DNA from: Pseudomonadota bacterium
GTDB taxonomy: Bacteria; Pseudomonadota; Gammaproteobacteria; Burkholderiales; Ferrovaceae
Assembly: GCA_021796835.1 (NCBI GenBank)
Contig: JAKABO010000011.1
Coordinates: 18,166 to 82,165, forward strand
Direction: 5' to 3'
DNA: 64,000 bases
Under the pieces are notes generated by a model. It ran no database searches. It was not told the origin of the DNA and saw nothing but the letters and a program-made list of their open reading frames with translations. This document shows, piece after piece, positions 15,638-26,232 of this stretch. A program made the position numbers and the translations under genes. Within the stretch, counting starts at the first letter, position 1; every line of letters starts with the position of its first letter.

Positions 15638-16410
15638 TGATCTCGAACCACACGGAATCCAATGGTATCGACCCGCACGGTGGGGGCATCGGCTGTGCGC
15701 CGACTCAAGGCGAGATCGTGGGCGTTGTTGTTCCATGACCCCCCTCGCACGACCCGTGACAGGCATTCCCCATCCTGCTCGGCCGCATCGCCTTCCCAGG
15801 CCGCCCCGTTGTCTGGAACGCTGCGCCGATCATCCTGGTTGATGAACCGGGTACTCTGATAGCAATCTTCCATCCACTCCCACAGATTACCGCTCATGTC
15901 ATACAGTCCCCAGGCATTGGGGGCCTTGGTGGCCACGGGATGGGGGTGATTGGCGCTGTTCTCCCCATACCAGGCGATGGGATCGAGGGTATTGCCCCCG
16001 CAATAGGGGGTGGTGAGCCCGGCTCGACAGGCATATCCCCATTCGCTTTCGGAGGGCAAGCGGTAATGCCGTCCGGTCCTGGCGTTGAGGCGCAGGATAT
16101 ACACCTGGGCATCCTCCCAACTGACGCGGTCCACGGGACAGTTGTCGCCACAGAGGGGAAAGGAACTGGGATTGCGGTGCATGAGTGCGCGCCATTGCCC
16201 CTGGGTGATCAGGGTGGTGCTCATCATGAAGGGTTTGGAAAAAGTAACTTTTCCCCCGCCGTTGAGAACGAAACTTCCCGCTGGAATCAGGGTCATCCCC
16301 GGGCAGTCAGGGCAGTCCTGCGCCTGGGTGGGTCTGGAAGGGGAAGCCGCGCTGGCGAGGGAAAGGACGAGTAGCAGTCCCCCCAATGCTTTGGAACTCA
16401 AACTGACCAT
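15634..16410 (-). CDS. Periplasmic FGE/SUMF1-fold protein, no catalytic Cys pair
   Basis: 258 residues from the ATG giving a clean signal peptide (hydrophobic core then A-S-A-A). The mature part starts with a C-x-x-C pair (C-P-D-C-P-G-M) and has FGE-family blocks: L-I-P-A-G-S-F, L-P-S-E-S-E-W, D-M-S-G-N-L-W-E-W-M and V-V-R-G-G-S-W-N-N. After RGGSW, where true FGE carries two copper-binding Cys, there is none. The gene overlaps sco by 4 nt. With the other FGE-fold gene at 7645-8703 this makes two such proteins around one oxidase; a role in oxidase biogenesis is inferred from linkage only. Confidence 0.8.
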   Translation of the reverse strand: MVSLSSKALGGLLLVLSLASAASPSRPTQAQDCPDCPGMTLIPAGSFVLNGGGKVTFSKPFMMSTTLITQGQWRALMHRNPSSFPLCGDNCPVDRVSWEDAQVYILRLNARTGRHYRLPSESEWGYACRAGLTTPYCGGNTLDPIAWYGENSANHPHPVATKAPNAWGLYDMSGNLWEWMEDCYQSTRFINQDDRRSVPDNGAAWEGDAAEQDGECLSRVVRGGSWNNNAHDLALSRRTADAPTVRVDTIGFRVVRDQ

Positions 16411-16525
16411 AGGACTTCTCCCCAAAAGAACCGAACGGGTGAATCCGTTCCGTGGAGGTTTCAGTTTATCCCACTCCCGTTGGGATGAAAAGAGGGCGGC
16501 AACGCAAAGAAGGGATGGGTGAAAG

Positions 16526-17296
16526 TCAGGGGGTGATGGGGGGAAGCGGGGTTTCATGAAAGACATCGCGGTAAGACGCATAGACGCTGGCGATGATGAG
16601 GGCCACGATGAAAAAACCGATCAAGCCGCTGATCCAGGGGAGCGCAAAACTGAGGAAAGTGGCGATGGCCAGGAGGCTTCCCATGATCAGGGTGAACAGC
16701 AGGAAGGCCGGCAGATTGAGCAGACAGCCCTGGGTACTGAGGGTCAGTGCCTCCAGCGTGGACATGGCAGTAAAGCGCAGGAGCGCCGGAGCAAACCAGC
16801 CCATCATGAGCAGGGCCAACTGAAGAAGCACGAGGGTGATGAACAGGGGGGTCAGGGAGAACAGGGCTTCCCGTAATTGTTCCAGATTCCCTGAACCATC
16901 CAGGGACAAATTCTGCAGGTCGATCATCTTTTGTCCTCCCCACAGGACCAATACCAGAGTCAGCAAGGTTTCGCCCGCAATATTGACCATCCCCAACTGA
17001 AATAACCGTCTGGAACTGTTTTTGAATCCGCTGAGCAGATGCGGGATCCTGAGGGAGCGGCCTTGTTCGACGGCTGCGCAGCCAGCCATCATGCCGGCAA
17101 ACAAGGCCGGGAGTGACAGGGAAAAAAAGACAGGGCCCAGCATGGGGAACAGGCTGCAGATCAGGATGAAGGCGAACCACAGCGCCAGACAGGTCGTCCA
17201 GCCGACGGGGCTGTGCAGGACCGTGCTGGCCCCCTGACGAATCCACAGGGCACCATGCCACAGCGGCACCTGACGAGGGGGGGTCAGAGAGGCCAT
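16526..17296 (-). CDS. BPSS1780-type integral membrane protein
   Basis: 256 residues with about six hydrophobic segments and the A-x-Q-G-x-S-x-x pattern of the betaproteobacterial BPSS1780/DUF2189-like membrane family. Function unknown. It overlaps the homoserine kinase gene upstream by 13 nt, so the two are likely one transcript. Confidence 0.6.
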   Translation of the reverse strand: MASLTPPRQVPLWHGALWIRQGASTVLHSPVGWTTCLALWFAFILICSLFPMLGPVFFSLSLPALFAGMMAGCAAVEQGRSLRIPHLLSGFKNSSRRLFQLGMVNIAGETLLTLVLVLWGGQKMIDLQNLSLDGSGNLEQLREALFSLTPLFITLVLLQLALLMMGWFAPALLRFTAMSTLEALTLSTQGCLLNLPAFLLFTLIMGSLLAIATFLSFALPWISGLIGFFIVALIIASVYASYRDVFHETPLPPITP

Positions 17297-18222
17297 GGGC
17301 AGGGCTGCTCGAGGTGATGGCTGAGGATCTGCTCGAACCAGGCGGGGTCATGGGGATTGAGGAGTGAACCGGGACGGGGCTGAAATTGGTCGTGCAGGCG
17401 CGAAAGCCAGAAGCGTAAAGCGGCCGTCCCCAGCATTCGGGGCCAGAGCCCGATTTCCGCCGCAGTGAGGGCACGCTTCTCATGATAGGCGCCCAGCAGG
17501 GCAGAGAGCCGGAGGGGATCGAGGCGTGCCTGCGGAGTCATGCACCAGTCATTGGCGACGATGGCCAGATCGTAGGCCCAGTTGTCGGTCCCGGCAAAGT
17601 AGAAATCGATGAGGCCGCTGATACGCTCTCCCTCGAACAGGACATTGTCCCGGAACAGGTCTGCATGAACGGGACCCTGGGGGAGAGTGGCGTCGAACGA
17701 CACGGCTTGTGCCAGGGCATGGTCCAGCAGGGTCTGTTGGGCGGCCGTCAGAAAAGTCCGGACCTCCTGAGCGGTCCGGATGCGCCAGTCCTGGCCCCTG
17801 GGATTGCCCTGTGTCCCTTCAAAAGTGTGGGCGGCCTGATGCATGCGGGCCACCATATGCCCCAGGGCGGCGCAGTGGTGGACGGTGGGCTGGGTCTGGG
17901 ACTGCCCGCTCAACCGCGTCACCAGACTGGTGGGTTTGCCTTTGAGCAGGGCGTGGAATTGATGTTGCCGGTTCGGAATAGGGGCGGGGCAAGGCAGACC
18001 CTGGGCAGCCAGATGATTCATCAGGCCCAGATAGTAGGGCAATTCCCGGGCCTGGAGTTTTTCGAAAATCGTCAGGACGTAATGCCCCGTGGTGGTGCGG
18101 ACAAAGTAATTGGTATTTTCAATGCCCGCAGCAATGGGCACGAGATCCTGCAGCGTCCCCACCGGATAGTGTTCGAGCCATAGCGAGAGTTCCTCTGGAG
18201 AAACCGTGGTAAAGACAGCCAT
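17284..18222 (-). CDS. thrB: Homoserine kinase
   Basis: 312 residues, full length for the aminoglycoside-phosphotransferase-fold (ThrB2/COG2334) homoserine kinase used by many betaproteobacteria. Key parts are the N-terminal G-I-E-N-T-N-Y-F-V nucleotide loop, the catalytic G-P-V-H-A-D-L-F-R-D-N loop and G-L-I-D-F metal-binding Asp. It phosphorylates homoserine in threonine synthesis. Neighbouring the DUF2782 gene is normal for this group. Confidence 0.92.
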   Translation of the reverse strand: MAVFTTVSPEELSLWLEHYPVGTLQDLVPIAAGIENTNYFVRTTTGHYVLTIFEKLQARELPYYLGLMNHLAAQGLPCPAPIPNRQHQFHALLKGKPTSLVTRLSGQSQTQPTVHHCAALGHMVARMHQAAHTFEGTQGNPRGQDWRIRTAQEVRTFLTAAQQTLLDHALAQAVSFDATLPQGPVHADLFRDNVLFEGERISGLIDFYFAGTDNWAYDLAIVANDWCMTPQARLDPLRLSALLGAYHEKRALTAAEIGLWPRMLGTAALRFWLSRLHDQFQPRPGSLLNPHDPAWFEQILSHHLEQPCPWPL

Positions 18223-18241
18223 GAAGCGGTGATATCCGTGC

Positions 18242-18700
18242 TTAAAATTCGAAAATGACCCACTGGGGGGGCTGAACGTAGTCTTCGATCACATCGCGCT
18301 GGTGCCAGATTCCGCTGCCATCTTCATCGATCAGGTAGTAGGGGGGGCCGACTTTGGGGGTGACTTTTATCTTGTACAGACGCCCGCGAATCCGGTATTC
18401 CTCGAAGGTTGCGCTGTTCCGTTCCACGATGGTGACTTGAGCATTGACATCATTGGCTTCGGCCGAACCGCTCTGGGGGTGCGGTTCCTGGGGCGGAGGC
18501 GGCGAAGGAGCCGCCTGAACGGGGCCGGGTGGAACCTCCCGGGAGGGAGGGGGTTCCGGCCCGTCGGCGGGAGAATTGTCCAGAGTGGGGGGCAAAGGCG
18601 CATCGGTCCCCAAAGGGGGCAGAGGGTCTTCGGCGAAGGATCCCTGCGCACCCAGAACCAGGAGCCCAATCAAAACCAGCAGGCGAAAGAAGGAAGTCAT
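18242..18700 (-). CDS. Exported DUF2782 protein
   Basis: 152 residues: signal peptide ending A-Q-G-S-F-A, a long Pro-rich linker (about 25-75), then the DUF2782 domain with E-Y-R-I-R-G-R-L-Y-K-I-K-V-T-P and P-P-Y-Y-L-I-D. Unknown function; commonly linked to thrB and polA in betaproteobacteria. Twenty nucleotides before thrB in the same direction. Confidence 0.75.
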   Translation of the reverse strand: MTSFFRLLVLIGLLVLGAQGSFAEDPLPPLGTDAPLPPTLDNSPADGPEPPPSREVPPGPVQAAPSPPPPQEPHPQSGSAEANDVNAQVTIVERNSATFEEYRIRGRLYKIKVTPKVGPPYYLIDEDGSGIWHQRDVIEDYVQPPQWVIFEF

Positions 18701-18776
18701 GGGTGAATTCTAACAGGTGTTGGGCGCTTGGTATATCCTGTCCTCTGTTCAACCGGACAGGACCCGATCGATCGGC

Positions 18777-19349
18777 ATGGATGCACGCACGCGCGGATTG
18801 CGCACTTTTCTTGACAGGGGGGGGCTCATTGCCTATCCCACCCGGGCCGTTTACGGCCTGGGCTGCGCCCCAGAAAATCACCGTGCCTTGCGCGCCCTGT
18901 TGCGGCTCAAGTCTCGTCCGGTTGATAAGGGTTTGATCGTGGTTGCGGCGAGCCGCGACCTTCTGCGCCGTTTCCATGCGCCCTTGAGCGCGGCGGAAGA
19001 AGCGCGTCTGCAGGCCCGGTGGCCCGGCGCCCACACCTGGCTGGTTCCTGCCCGTCGGCCTCTGACGACCTGGCTGAGGGGGCGTCGGCGGGGGTTCGGG
19101 GGGGATTTTCGACCGCGCATTGCCCTGCGTCAGGATGACTATGGGCCTCTGGTCCGGTTATGCCGACGCCTCAACAGGGCGCTCGTCTCCACCAGCGCCA
19201 ATCGCAGTGGGGGGAAACCCTTGAAAACGGCACGAGCCTGCCGCCTGGCTTTTGGTCCCCGGGTAAGGGTCATCGAAGGACGCTGCCAGGCCAATGCCCG
19301 TCCTTCTACGGTCGCTGATCTGATGACGGGCCGGATTACTCGGGTTTAG
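18777..19349 (+). CDS. tsaC: YrdC/Sua5-family tRNA threonylcarbamoyladenosine synthase TsaC
   Basis: 190 residues from the ATG. It has the YrdC fold signatures: L-I-A-Y-P-T-R-A-V-Y-G-L, the K-S-R-P-x-x-K-G lysine/arginine loop and S-T-S-A-N-R-S-G. The enzyme makes threonylcarbamoyl-AMP from Thr, bicarbonate and ATP for t6A in tRNA. The central part is unusually arginine-rich. Its 3' end overlaps purD on the other strand by 14 nt. Confidence 0.85.
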   Translation: MDARTRGLRTFLDRGGLIAYPTRAVYGLGCAPENHRALRALLRLKSRPVDKGLIVVAASRDLLRRFHAPLSAAEEARLQARWPGAHTWLVPARRPLTTWLRGRRRGFGGDFRPRIALRQDDYGPLVRLCRRLNRALVSTSANRSGGKPLKTARACRLAFGPRVRVIEGRCQANARPSTVADLMTGRITRV

Positions 19350-20622
19350 AGGGGGCGTGGGGTTTCAGCGCGCGCCAGCCGATATCCTGTCGGTATTGCA
19401 TGCCGTCGAAGTGCAGGAGCTGGATTTGTTCATAAGCCTGATGACGGGCGGCTTTCAGGGTATCGCCGAGGGCGGTGACACACAATACCCGCCCTCCCTG
19501 GGTCACCCATTGTTTCCCCTCCCGGCGTGTTCCGGCATGAAAGAGATGCGTGTCCGGCAAAGACGTATCCAGGCCCGTGATGGGAGAGCCCGCCACCGGA
19601 TGCTCGGGGTAACCTGGGGCAGCCAGTACCACGCCAAGCGCGGGACGACGGTCCCAGTCGGCCACGACATTCCGCAATCGACCTTCCAGGGCGGCTTCGA
19701 TCAGATCCACCAGGTCGGTTTTCAGACGCATGAGAAGGGGTTGGGTTTCCGGGTCTCCCAGGCGACAGTTATATTCCAGGACCTTGATCGTTCCCTGGGG
19801 AGAGATCATCAGGCCGGCATATAAAAATCCCGTGTAGGGGCGCCCTTCCTGAAGCATGCCCTGCAGTGTCGGTTGGATGATTTCGCGCATGATGCGTCCG
19901 TGCAGGGTGGGGGTGATGACGGGCGCCGGGGAATAGGCCCCCATGCCCCCGGTATTGGGGCCTTCATCATGGTCGCGCAGACGCTTGTGATCCTGGCTGG
20001 TGGCCAGAGGCAACACCTGTTCGCCCTCCGCCATGACGATGAAACTGGCTTCTTCCCCCGTCAGGAACTCTTCGATCACCACTCGCCGTCCTGCCTCCCC
20101 CAAACCCCCGCCCAGCATGGCATCGACCGCGTGATGGGCTTCTTCCAGGGTCTGGGCGACCACGACTCCCTTGCCAGCCGCCAGCCCATCGGCTTTGATG
20201 ACGATGGGAGCCCCCACCTGTTCGAGGTGGGCATGGGCCAGTGCCGGGTCTTCGAAGGTGGAAAAATGCGCGGTGGGGATACCATGCCGGTGCATGAAGC
20301 GTTTGGCATAATCCTTGGAGATTTCCAGTTCGGCGGCTTCCAGGGTGGGGCCAAAAATGGCTTGCCCGGCATCCCGGAACCGGTTCACGATCCCTGCTGC
20401 CACAGGGGCTTCGGGGCCGACCACGGTAAACGCCACCTGCTCCCGGCGCGCCAGGTCCAACCAGGCGTCGATCCCTTGTACGGGGACGCAATGGACGCCT
20501 TCTTCCTGGGCCGCGCCGTCATTGCCCGGGGATAAAAATACGTGGGAAACCCGGGGGGACTGGGCCAGACGCCATGCCAGCGCATGTTCCCGTCCCCCGC
20601 TACCGATGACCAAAATCTTCAT
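19336..20622 (-). CDS. purD: Phosphoribosylamine-glycine ligase
   Basis: 428 residues, usual length. ATP-grasp enzyme; clear GAR-synthetase blocks include G-S-G-G-R-E-H-A at the N terminus, K-A-D-G-L-A-A-G-K-G-V-V near residue 145, D-H-K-R-L-x-D and N-T-G-G-M-G-A-Y. It joins glycine to phosphoribosylamine in purine synthesis. Follows purH by 12 nt. Confidence 0.97.
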   Translation of the reverse strand: MKILVIGSGGREHALAWRLAQSPRVSHVFLSPGNDGAAQEEGVHCVPVQGIDAWLDLARREQVAFTVVGPEAPVAAGIVNRFRDAGQAIFGPTLEAAELEISKDYAKRFMHRHGIPTAHFSTFEDPALAHAHLEQVGAPIVIKADGLAAGKGVVVAQTLEEAHHAVDAMLGGGLGEAGRRVVIEEFLTGEEASFIVMAEGEQVLPLATSQDHKRLRDHDEGPNTGGMGAYSPAPVITPTLHGRIMREIIQPTLQGMLQEGRPYTGFLYAGLMISPQGTIKVLEYNCRLGDPETQPLLMRLKTDLVDLIEAALEGRLRNVVADWDRRPALGVVLAAPGYPEHPVAGSPITGLDTSLPDTHLFHAGTRREGKQWVTQGGRVLCVTALGDTLKAARHQAYEQIQLLHFDGMQYRQDIGWRALKPHAPSKPE

Positions 20623-20634
20623 GATTCAGTTTGC

Positions 20635-22194
20635 TCAATGACGAAAATGACGAATGCCTGTCAGTACCATGGCGACCCCTTGCTCGTCCGCAGCGGCGAT
20701 GACTTCGCTGTCGCGCAGGCTGCCGCCGGGCTGGATGACGGCACGAGCGCCTGCGCGTGCCAGGACATCGAGGCCATCCCGAAAGGGAAAGAAAGCATCG
20801 GAGGCCGCCACGCTGCCTTGCAGGGAGAGTCCCGCATCCTCGGCTTTCCGTTGGGCAATGCGGGTGCTGTCCACACGGCTCATTTGCCCGGCGCCAATCC
20901 CCAGAGTCCGACCCTGACCGCAGAACACCACGGCATTGGATTTGACGTAATGGGCGACATGAAAGGCCAGACGCAGATCAGTCCATTGTTCCCCGGTGGG
21001 GGCGGCTTGCGTGACCACCTTGAGGGCGTCTTCGTCCAATCCGCCGGAGTCGGGGGTTTGAACCAGCAGTCCGCCCCCGACGCGTTTCATGTCCCACCGG
21101 TTCAGCCCTTTGTCCTGGGGCAGTTGCAGGACGCGTACATTGGCTTTCTGGGCGAGGCGTTGCAGGGCGGCAGAGGTGAATTCGGGGGCGATCAGCACTT
21201 CCACGAACTGACGTTGCAGGGCTTCCACCGTGGTTTCGTCCACTGTTCGGTTGAAGGCGATGATGCCGCCATAGGCCGAGGTGGGGTCGGTGGCGTAGGC
21301 GCGCTGGTAGGCATCCAGTGCCTGGTCGCCCAGTGCCACCCCACAGGGGTTGGCATGTTTCACGATGACGCAGGCGGGCGCGTCGAGGAAACGAACGCAA
21401 TCCCAGGCGGTGTCTGCATCCGCGATATTGTTGTAGGACAGGGGTTTGCCCTGCAGTTGACGGTAATGGGACAACACCCCGGAAGGAGCGTCGGGATCGC
21501 GGTAGAACGCGGCTCCCTGATGCGGGTTTTCGCCGTAGCGCAGCGATTGATGCTTGACGAAGGACAGGTGCAGTCGTTCCGGGTAACCATCGGCCTGGGA
21601 CTCGGTGTTCAAGCCGGACAGGTAGGTGGCGATGGCGCCATCGTATTCTGCGGTGTGGGAGAAGGCCTTGACGGCCAGATCGAAGCGGGTGGCGGCACTG
21701 AGGGATCCCCGGTTCTTTTCCAGTTCGTCGAGCAGGCGCGGGTAATCGGCAGGGTCCGTGACGACGGCGACATGGGCATGGTTCTTGGCTGCGGAGCGGA
21801 CCATGGCGGGACCGCCGATGTCGATGTTCTCGATGGCTTCTTCCAGCGTGACGCCGGGCTGGGCGATGGTCTCCCGAAAGGGGTATAAATTGACCACCAC
21901 CAGGTCGATGGGGTCGATCCCGTGCCGGGCCATGGCTTCCTGATGGCTGGGAATATCCCGATTGCCCAGCAAACCGCCATGAATCTTGGGGTGCAGGGTT
22001 TTGACCCGCCCATCGAGCATTTCCGGAAAGCCGGTAAAGTTGGAAACGTCCCGCACGGGGATTTTGGCCTCGCGCAGAACCTGCGCCGTTCCGCCCGTGG
22101 ACAGCAATTCGATGTCGAGGCGATGCAAGGCCTGGGCCAATTCGATCAGGCCGGTTTTGTCAGAAACACTGAGGAGGGCGCGTTGAAGAGTCAT
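20635..22194 (-). CDS. purH: Bifunctional AICAR transformylase/IMP cyclohydrolase
   Basis: 519 residues from the ATG overlapping the fis stop; this start gives the standard [12 protein letters not shown] terminus. The N-terminal MGS-like IMP cyclohydrolase domain (1-200) is followed by the AICAR transformylase domain with the K-H-x-N-P-C-G catalytic motif. It performs the last two steps of IMP synthesis. Order dusB-fis-purH-purD is a conserved betaproteobacterial arrangement. Confidence 0.97.
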   Translation of the reverse strand: MTLQRALLSVSDKTGLIELAQALHRLDIELLSTGGTAQVLREAKIPVRDVSNFTGFPEMLDGRVKTLHPKIHGGLLGNRDIPSHQEAMARHGIDPIDLVVVNLYPFRETIAQPGVTLEEAIENIDIGGPAMVRSAAKNHAHVAVVTDPADYPRLLDELEKNRGSLSAATRFDLAVKAFSHTAEYDGAIATYLSGLNTESQADGYPERLHLSFVKHQSLRYGENPHQGAAFYRDPDAPSGVLSHYRQLQGKPLSYNNIADADTAWDCVRFLDAPACVIVKHANPCGVALGDQALDAYQRAYATDPTSAYGGIIAFNRTVDETTVEALQRQFVEVLIAPEFTSAALQRLAQKANVRVLQLPQDKGLNRWDMKRVGGGLLVQTPDSGGLDEDALKVVTQAAPTGEQWTDLRLAFHVAHYVKSNAVVFCGQGRTLGIGAGQMSRVDSTRIAQRKAEDAGLSLQGSVAASDAFFPFRDGLDVLARAGARAVIQPGGSLRDSEVIAAADEQGVAMVLTGIRHFRH

Positions 22195-22430
22195 AGGAGT
22201 TGATATCGTTGCATTTTTTTTCGGAGGGTCGTTCGGTTGAGGCCGAGCAATTCGGCGGCGCGGGTCTGGTTCTGGGCGCAATGCGCCAGAACGACTTCGA
22301 GCAGGGGCTTTTCGACGCTGTGAATGACCAGGTCATGGAGCGCGGAGCACCGCTCCCCCTCCAGGTGCTGGAAGTACATTTCGACCATGCGCCGGATGCA
22401 GGCAGACAATTCGGTTTCCACGGGCTTCAT
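22191..22430 (-). CDS. fis: Nucleoid protein Fis
   Basis: 79 residues. The C-terminal helix-turn-helix [19 protein letters not shown] is diagnostic of Fis. It bends DNA and controls rRNA and growth-phase genes. Start and stop overlap dusB and purH by 4 nt each, so the three are translationally coupled. Confidence 0.95.
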   Translation of the reverse strand: MKPVETELSACIRRMVEMYFQHLEGERCSALHDLVIHSVEKPLLEVVLAHCAQNQTRAAELLGLNRTTLRKKMQRYQLL

Positions 22431-23449
22431 GCCGCGAGATCCTTGAGCGCCGTATTTTCTTCATAGCACAGGGTGGGGTTATGGATGGCTTGCCCTTCAA
22501 AGAACGCGGTGACGGCCTGACGCTGCGCTTCGACGCTCTGGAGACGGTTCATGGTGTGCCGGAAATGGGCGGAGTTCGCCAGTCCCCGGGTATACCAACT
22601 GATATGCTTGCGTGCGACGCGCATGCCCAGTTCAGTTCCATAAAAATGATAGAGATCTTCCAGGTGCATCAGCAGAACCTGATGGATTTCGAGGACGCCC
22701 GGAGGCGGCAGCAGGGTTCCGGTGTCGAGGTAATGCTGGATTTCCCGGAAGATCCAGGGCCGCCCCTGGGCTGCCCGCCCGATCATGACGCCATCGGCGC
22801 CGGTCTGACGGAGCACGGCCTGGGCTTTTTGGGGGCTGGTGATGTCGCCATTGGCGAGGACGGGAATCGTCACGGCGGACTTTACGGCGCGAATGGTGTC
22901 GTATTCGGCATCCCCGGAGTAACCGCAGGCCCGCGTCCGGCCATGAATGGCCAGCGACTGGATTCCGGCATTTTGAGCCAGTCGTGCCACACTCAGGGCG
23001 TTGCGGTGTTCACGGTCCCAACCCGTACGGATCTTGAGGGTGACCGGTACCGACACGGCGGCGACCACGGCTTCGAGGATGCGCGACACCAGAGGTTCGT
23101 CCTGCAGCAGCGCCGAACCCGCCATGACGTTGCACACCTTTTTGGCGGGGCACCCCATGTTGATGTCGATGATCTGAGCGCCCTGATCGACGTTGTAGCG
23201 CGCCGCCTCCGCCATCATGCGCGGGTCGGCTCCGGCGATCTGTACGGTGCGCGGTTCCACTTCTCCTTCGTGATTGGCGCGGCGGCGGGTTTTTTCAGAA
23301 CCCCAGAGCAGGGAGTTGGAAGAAACCATTTCCGATACGGCCAGACCGGCGCCCATTCGCTTGCACAACTGGCGGAATGGACGGTCGGTCACGCCTGCCA
23401 TAGGGGCGACCACGAGGGCATTTTTGAGCCGGTAAGGTCCGATCTGCAT
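22427..23449 (-). CDS. dusB: tRNA-dihydrouridine synthase B
   Basis: 340 residues from ATG (a GTG lies one codon upstream). FMN TIM barrel with V-A-P-M-A-G-V-T-D-R-P-F at the N terminus, N-M-G-C-P-A-K-K-V-C containing the catalytic Cys, and H-G-R-T-R. Reduces uridine in the tRNA D-loop. Leads the dusB-fis operon. Confidence 0.95.
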   Translation of the reverse strand: MQIGPYRLKNALVVAPMAGVTDRPFRQLCKRMGAGLAVSEMVSSNSLLWGSEKTRRRANHEGEVEPRTVQIAGADPRMMAEAARYNVDQGAQIIDINMGCPAKKVCNVMAGSALLQDEPLVSRILEAVVAAVSVPVTLKIRTGWDREHRNALSVARLAQNAGIQSLAIHGRTRACGYSGDAEYDTIRAVKSAVTIPVLANGDITSPQKAQAVLRQTGADGVMIGRAAQGRPWIFREIQHYLDTGTLLPPPGVLEIHQVLLMHLEDLYHFYGTELGMRVARKHISWYTRGLANSAHFRHTMNRLQSVEAQRQAVTAFFEGQAIHNPTLCYEENTALKDLAA

Positions 23450-23501
23450 CACACGGGTTCGATGGGGATGGGAAAGCCGCCATTATACCCCCGCCATGGT
23501 T

Positions 23502-26231
23502 TTAGTGGGCTTCGTCCCAGTTCTTTCCTGTCCCCACTTCCACGCTCAAGGGTACCCGCAGGGAGGCGACCCCTTCCATGAGGCGGGCGAGTTGGGGGCG
23601 CAACCGGGAAACTTCCTCTTCGGGGACTTCCAGAATCAGTTCGTCGTGGACTTGCAGGATCAGGTGGCTCTGACTCCGGGTTTCATCCAGCCAGTCCTGT
23701 ACCGCCAGCATGGCGCGCTTGATCAGGTCGGCGGCTGTCCCCTGAAGGGGGGCATTGATGGCTGCGCGTTCTGCGGCCTGGCGCCGTCCGGTTCCTGAGT
23801 TCCTGAGTTCGGGCAGGAACAGGCGCCGTCCGAAAAGGGTTTCCACATACCCTTTTTCCCGTGCCTGCTGGCGCGTTTCTTCCATGTAGCGGGCCACCCC
23901 GGGGTAGCGTTGAAAATAGCGTTCCATGTAGTGCTGGGCAGCGGAACGGGTAAGATTGAGTTGCCGGGCCAGGCCAAAGGCCGACATCCCGTAGATCAGT
24001 CCGAAGTTGATCGCCTTGGCCGCGCGACGCTGGTCCGTGCTGACCTGATCCACGGCCACGGCAAAGAGTTCGGCGGCCGTCGAGCGATGCACGTCCTGAC
24101 CCAGGGCAAAGGCGTTCAGCAGTCCGGGGTCCCCGGACAGGTGAGCCATGAGACGCAATTCGATCTGGGAATAGTCGGCCGCCATGAGCACATGCCCGGG
24201 CGGGGCGATGAAAGCGGCACGGATGCGTCGCCCGGCGGCCGTGCGAATGGGGATGTTTTGCAGATTGGGGTCGCTGCTGGAGAGGCGTCCGGTGACAGCC
24301 ACTGCCTGGGCGAAATGGGTATGTACCCGCCCCGTTCGGGGGTTGATCCGTTTGGGCAGGGCATCGGTGTAGGTGGATTTGAGTTTGGCCAGGGTTCGGT
24401 AGTCCAGAAGCAACTTGGGGAGAGGGAAATCGAGCGCCAGTTGTTCCAGCACGCTTTCGTCGGTGGAGGGCTGCCCGCCGGGGGTTTTCTTGAGAACAGG
24501 CAGACCGAGAGTCTCGAACAACAGGGTTTGAACCTGTTTGGGTGAGTTGAGATTGAAGGGTTGTCCTGCCAGGAGATGAGCCTGGCTTTCGAGTGCGATG
24601 AGTTGTCCGGAGAGTTCGGCACTCTGCTGGGTCAAAACGGCCGCGTCCAGCAGCACCCCGTACCGCTCCATGCGCCACAGGACTTGCTGGATCGGCAGCT
24701 CCAGGGTTTCATACAACTCGAGGAGACGGGGTTCGGCACAGAGTTGGGGATACAGGACTCCGTGTACCGCCAGCGTGACTTCCGCATCTTCGGCGGCATA
24801 GATCGTGGCCTGATCCAGCGCGACCTGTTCGAAGCCGATGGCGTTGGCTCCTTTGCCGGTCACCGTTTCGTAAGACAGGGTTTCCCGTCCCAGGTGGCGA
24901 CGTGCCAAACTTTCCAGGCCATGGGGTTGGTGCGCCTCGAGTACATAGGACTGAAGCAGGGTATCGTGGCGGATCCCGCGCAGGGTGATGCCGTGATTGG
25001 CCAGAATGTGGGTGTCGTACTTGAGGTGTTGCCCTACCTTGGCCGCGGCCGGGTTTTCAAGCCAGGGACGCAGACGCTGGAGGGTTTCTTCGAAAGGAAG
25101 CTGTGGAGAGGTGCCCAATGTCCGGTGGGCCAGAGGCAGGTAGGCGGCATGAAGGCCATCGCAGCAGAAGGAGAGCCCCACCAGAGTGTCCTGGAGCGGG
25201 TCGAGTCCCGTGGTTTCCGTATCGAAGGCGGTCAGTTCGGCCTGTTCCAGTTGAGCCAGCCAATGCGTCAGTTGCGCGGGAGTCAGCAGGGTTTCGTAAT
25301 GCACGTCCGGGCGCGCTTCCGGGGCTGGCGCAGGCGGGGGGAGCGGAGCAGGGGAGGCGGAACTGGTCTGGGGCGGGTTTTTCCAGCGCCTGAGGTCATA
25401 GCGCTCTGCCAGGGCCGCCAGCGCGGCGTCATCGGGCGTTTGCCAGACCAGGGTTTTCGGGGATTCGGACAGTTGGACGGCGGTGTCGAGGGTGATCAGG
25501 AAGCGGGCCTGGGGTAACCAGTCGAGGCTTTGGCGCAGGTGATTGCCGACAACCCCGCCGATTTCGTCGGCGTGGGCCATCAGGTCGTCCAGTGTGCCGA
25601 ACTGCTGGATCCATTTGACTGCGGTTTTGGGGCCGACTTTGGGAACGCCGGGGACATTGTCTGCCGTGTCGCCCACCAGGGTCAGGTAATCCACGAACTG
25701 GGTGGGCGTCACGCCATACTTCTCTGTGGCTCGGGCCACATCCAGGCGCTCGTTGGAGAGGGTATTGACCAGGGTGACCCCTTCCGCCAGTAACTGGATC
25801 AAATCCTTGTCGCCGCTGGAGATGGTGACCTTCCAGCCCAGTGCCCGGGCCTGGTGGGTGAGGGTTGCAATGACATCGTCCGCCTCTACGCCGGATTCCT
25901 GGAGGAGGGGCCAGCCCAGGGCACGGATGGCCTGATGCAGGGGATCGATCTGGGCGACCAGATCGGCCGGCATGGCGGGGCGCTGTGCCTTGTAGTCCGG
26001 AAAGGCCTGATGGCGGAAGGTGGGGCCGGGGGCATCGAACACGCAGGCCACATGATCCGGCTTATAATCCTCTCTCAGCCGGGCCAGCATGTTCAGTACG
26101 CCGTACAATGCGCCGGTGGGTTCTCCATGGCGGTTGCGCAGGTCGGGCAGGGCATGAAAGGCGCGGTAAAGGTACGATGACCCGTCCACCAGCACCAGAT
26201 GGGGGCGTTTTTCTTCACTCATGGATGACAT
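23502..26231 (-). CDS. polA: DNA polymerase I
   Basis: 909 residues, three domains in order: 5'-3' nuclease ([12 protein letters not shown]), 3'-5' exonuclease whose F-D-T-E-T-T-G-L block keeps the metal-binding acidic residues, and family A polymerase with D-Y-S-Q-I-E-L-R and V-H-D-E-L. A second ATG three codons in is also possible. The start region is divergent with hemF and the two 5' ends almost touch, so promoters must lie inside the opposite genes. Confidence 0.97.
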   Translation of the reverse strand: MSSMSEEKRPHLVLVDGSSYLYRAFHALPDLRNRHGEPTGALYGVLNMLARLREDYKPDHVACVFDAPGPTFRHQAFPDYKAQRPAMPADLVAQIDPLHQAIRALGWPLLQESGVEADDVIATLTHQARALGWKVTISSGDKDLIQLLAEGVTLVNTLSNERLDVARATEKYGVTPTQFVDYLTLVGDTADNVPGVPKVGPKTAVKWIQQFGTLDDLMAHADEIGGVVGNHLRQSLDWLPQARFLITLDTAVQLSESPKTLVWQTPDDAALAALAERYDLRRWKNPPQTSSASPAPLPPPAPAPEARPDVHYETLLTPAQLTHWLAQLEQAELTAFDTETTGLDPLQDTLVGLSFCCDGLHAAYLPLAHRTLGTSPQLPFEETLQRLRPWLENPAAAKVGQHLKYDTHILANHGITLRGIRHDTLLQSYVLEAHQPHGLESLARRHLGRETLSYETVTGKGANAIGFEQVALDQATIYAAEDAEVTLAVHGVLYPQLCAEPRLLELYETLELPIQQVLWRMERYGVLLDAAVLTQQSAELSGQLIALESQAHLLAGQPFNLNSPKQVQTLLFETLGLPVLKKTPGGQPSTDESVLEQLALDFPLPKLLLDYRTLAKLKSTYTDALPKRINPRTGRVHTHFAQAVAVTGRLSSSDPNLQNIPIRTAAGRRIRAAFIAPPGHVLMAADYSQIELRLMAHLSGDPGLLNAFALGQDVHRSTAAELFAVAVDQVSTDQRRAAKAINFGLIYGMSAFGLARQLNLTRSAAQHYMERYFQRYPGVARYMEETRQQAREKGYVETLFGRRLFLPELRNSGTGRRQAAERAAINAPLQGTAADLIKRAMLAVQDWLDETRSQSHLILQVHDELILEVPEEEVSRLRPQLARLMEGVASLRVPLSVEVGTGKNWDEAH

Positions 26232-26232
26232 T

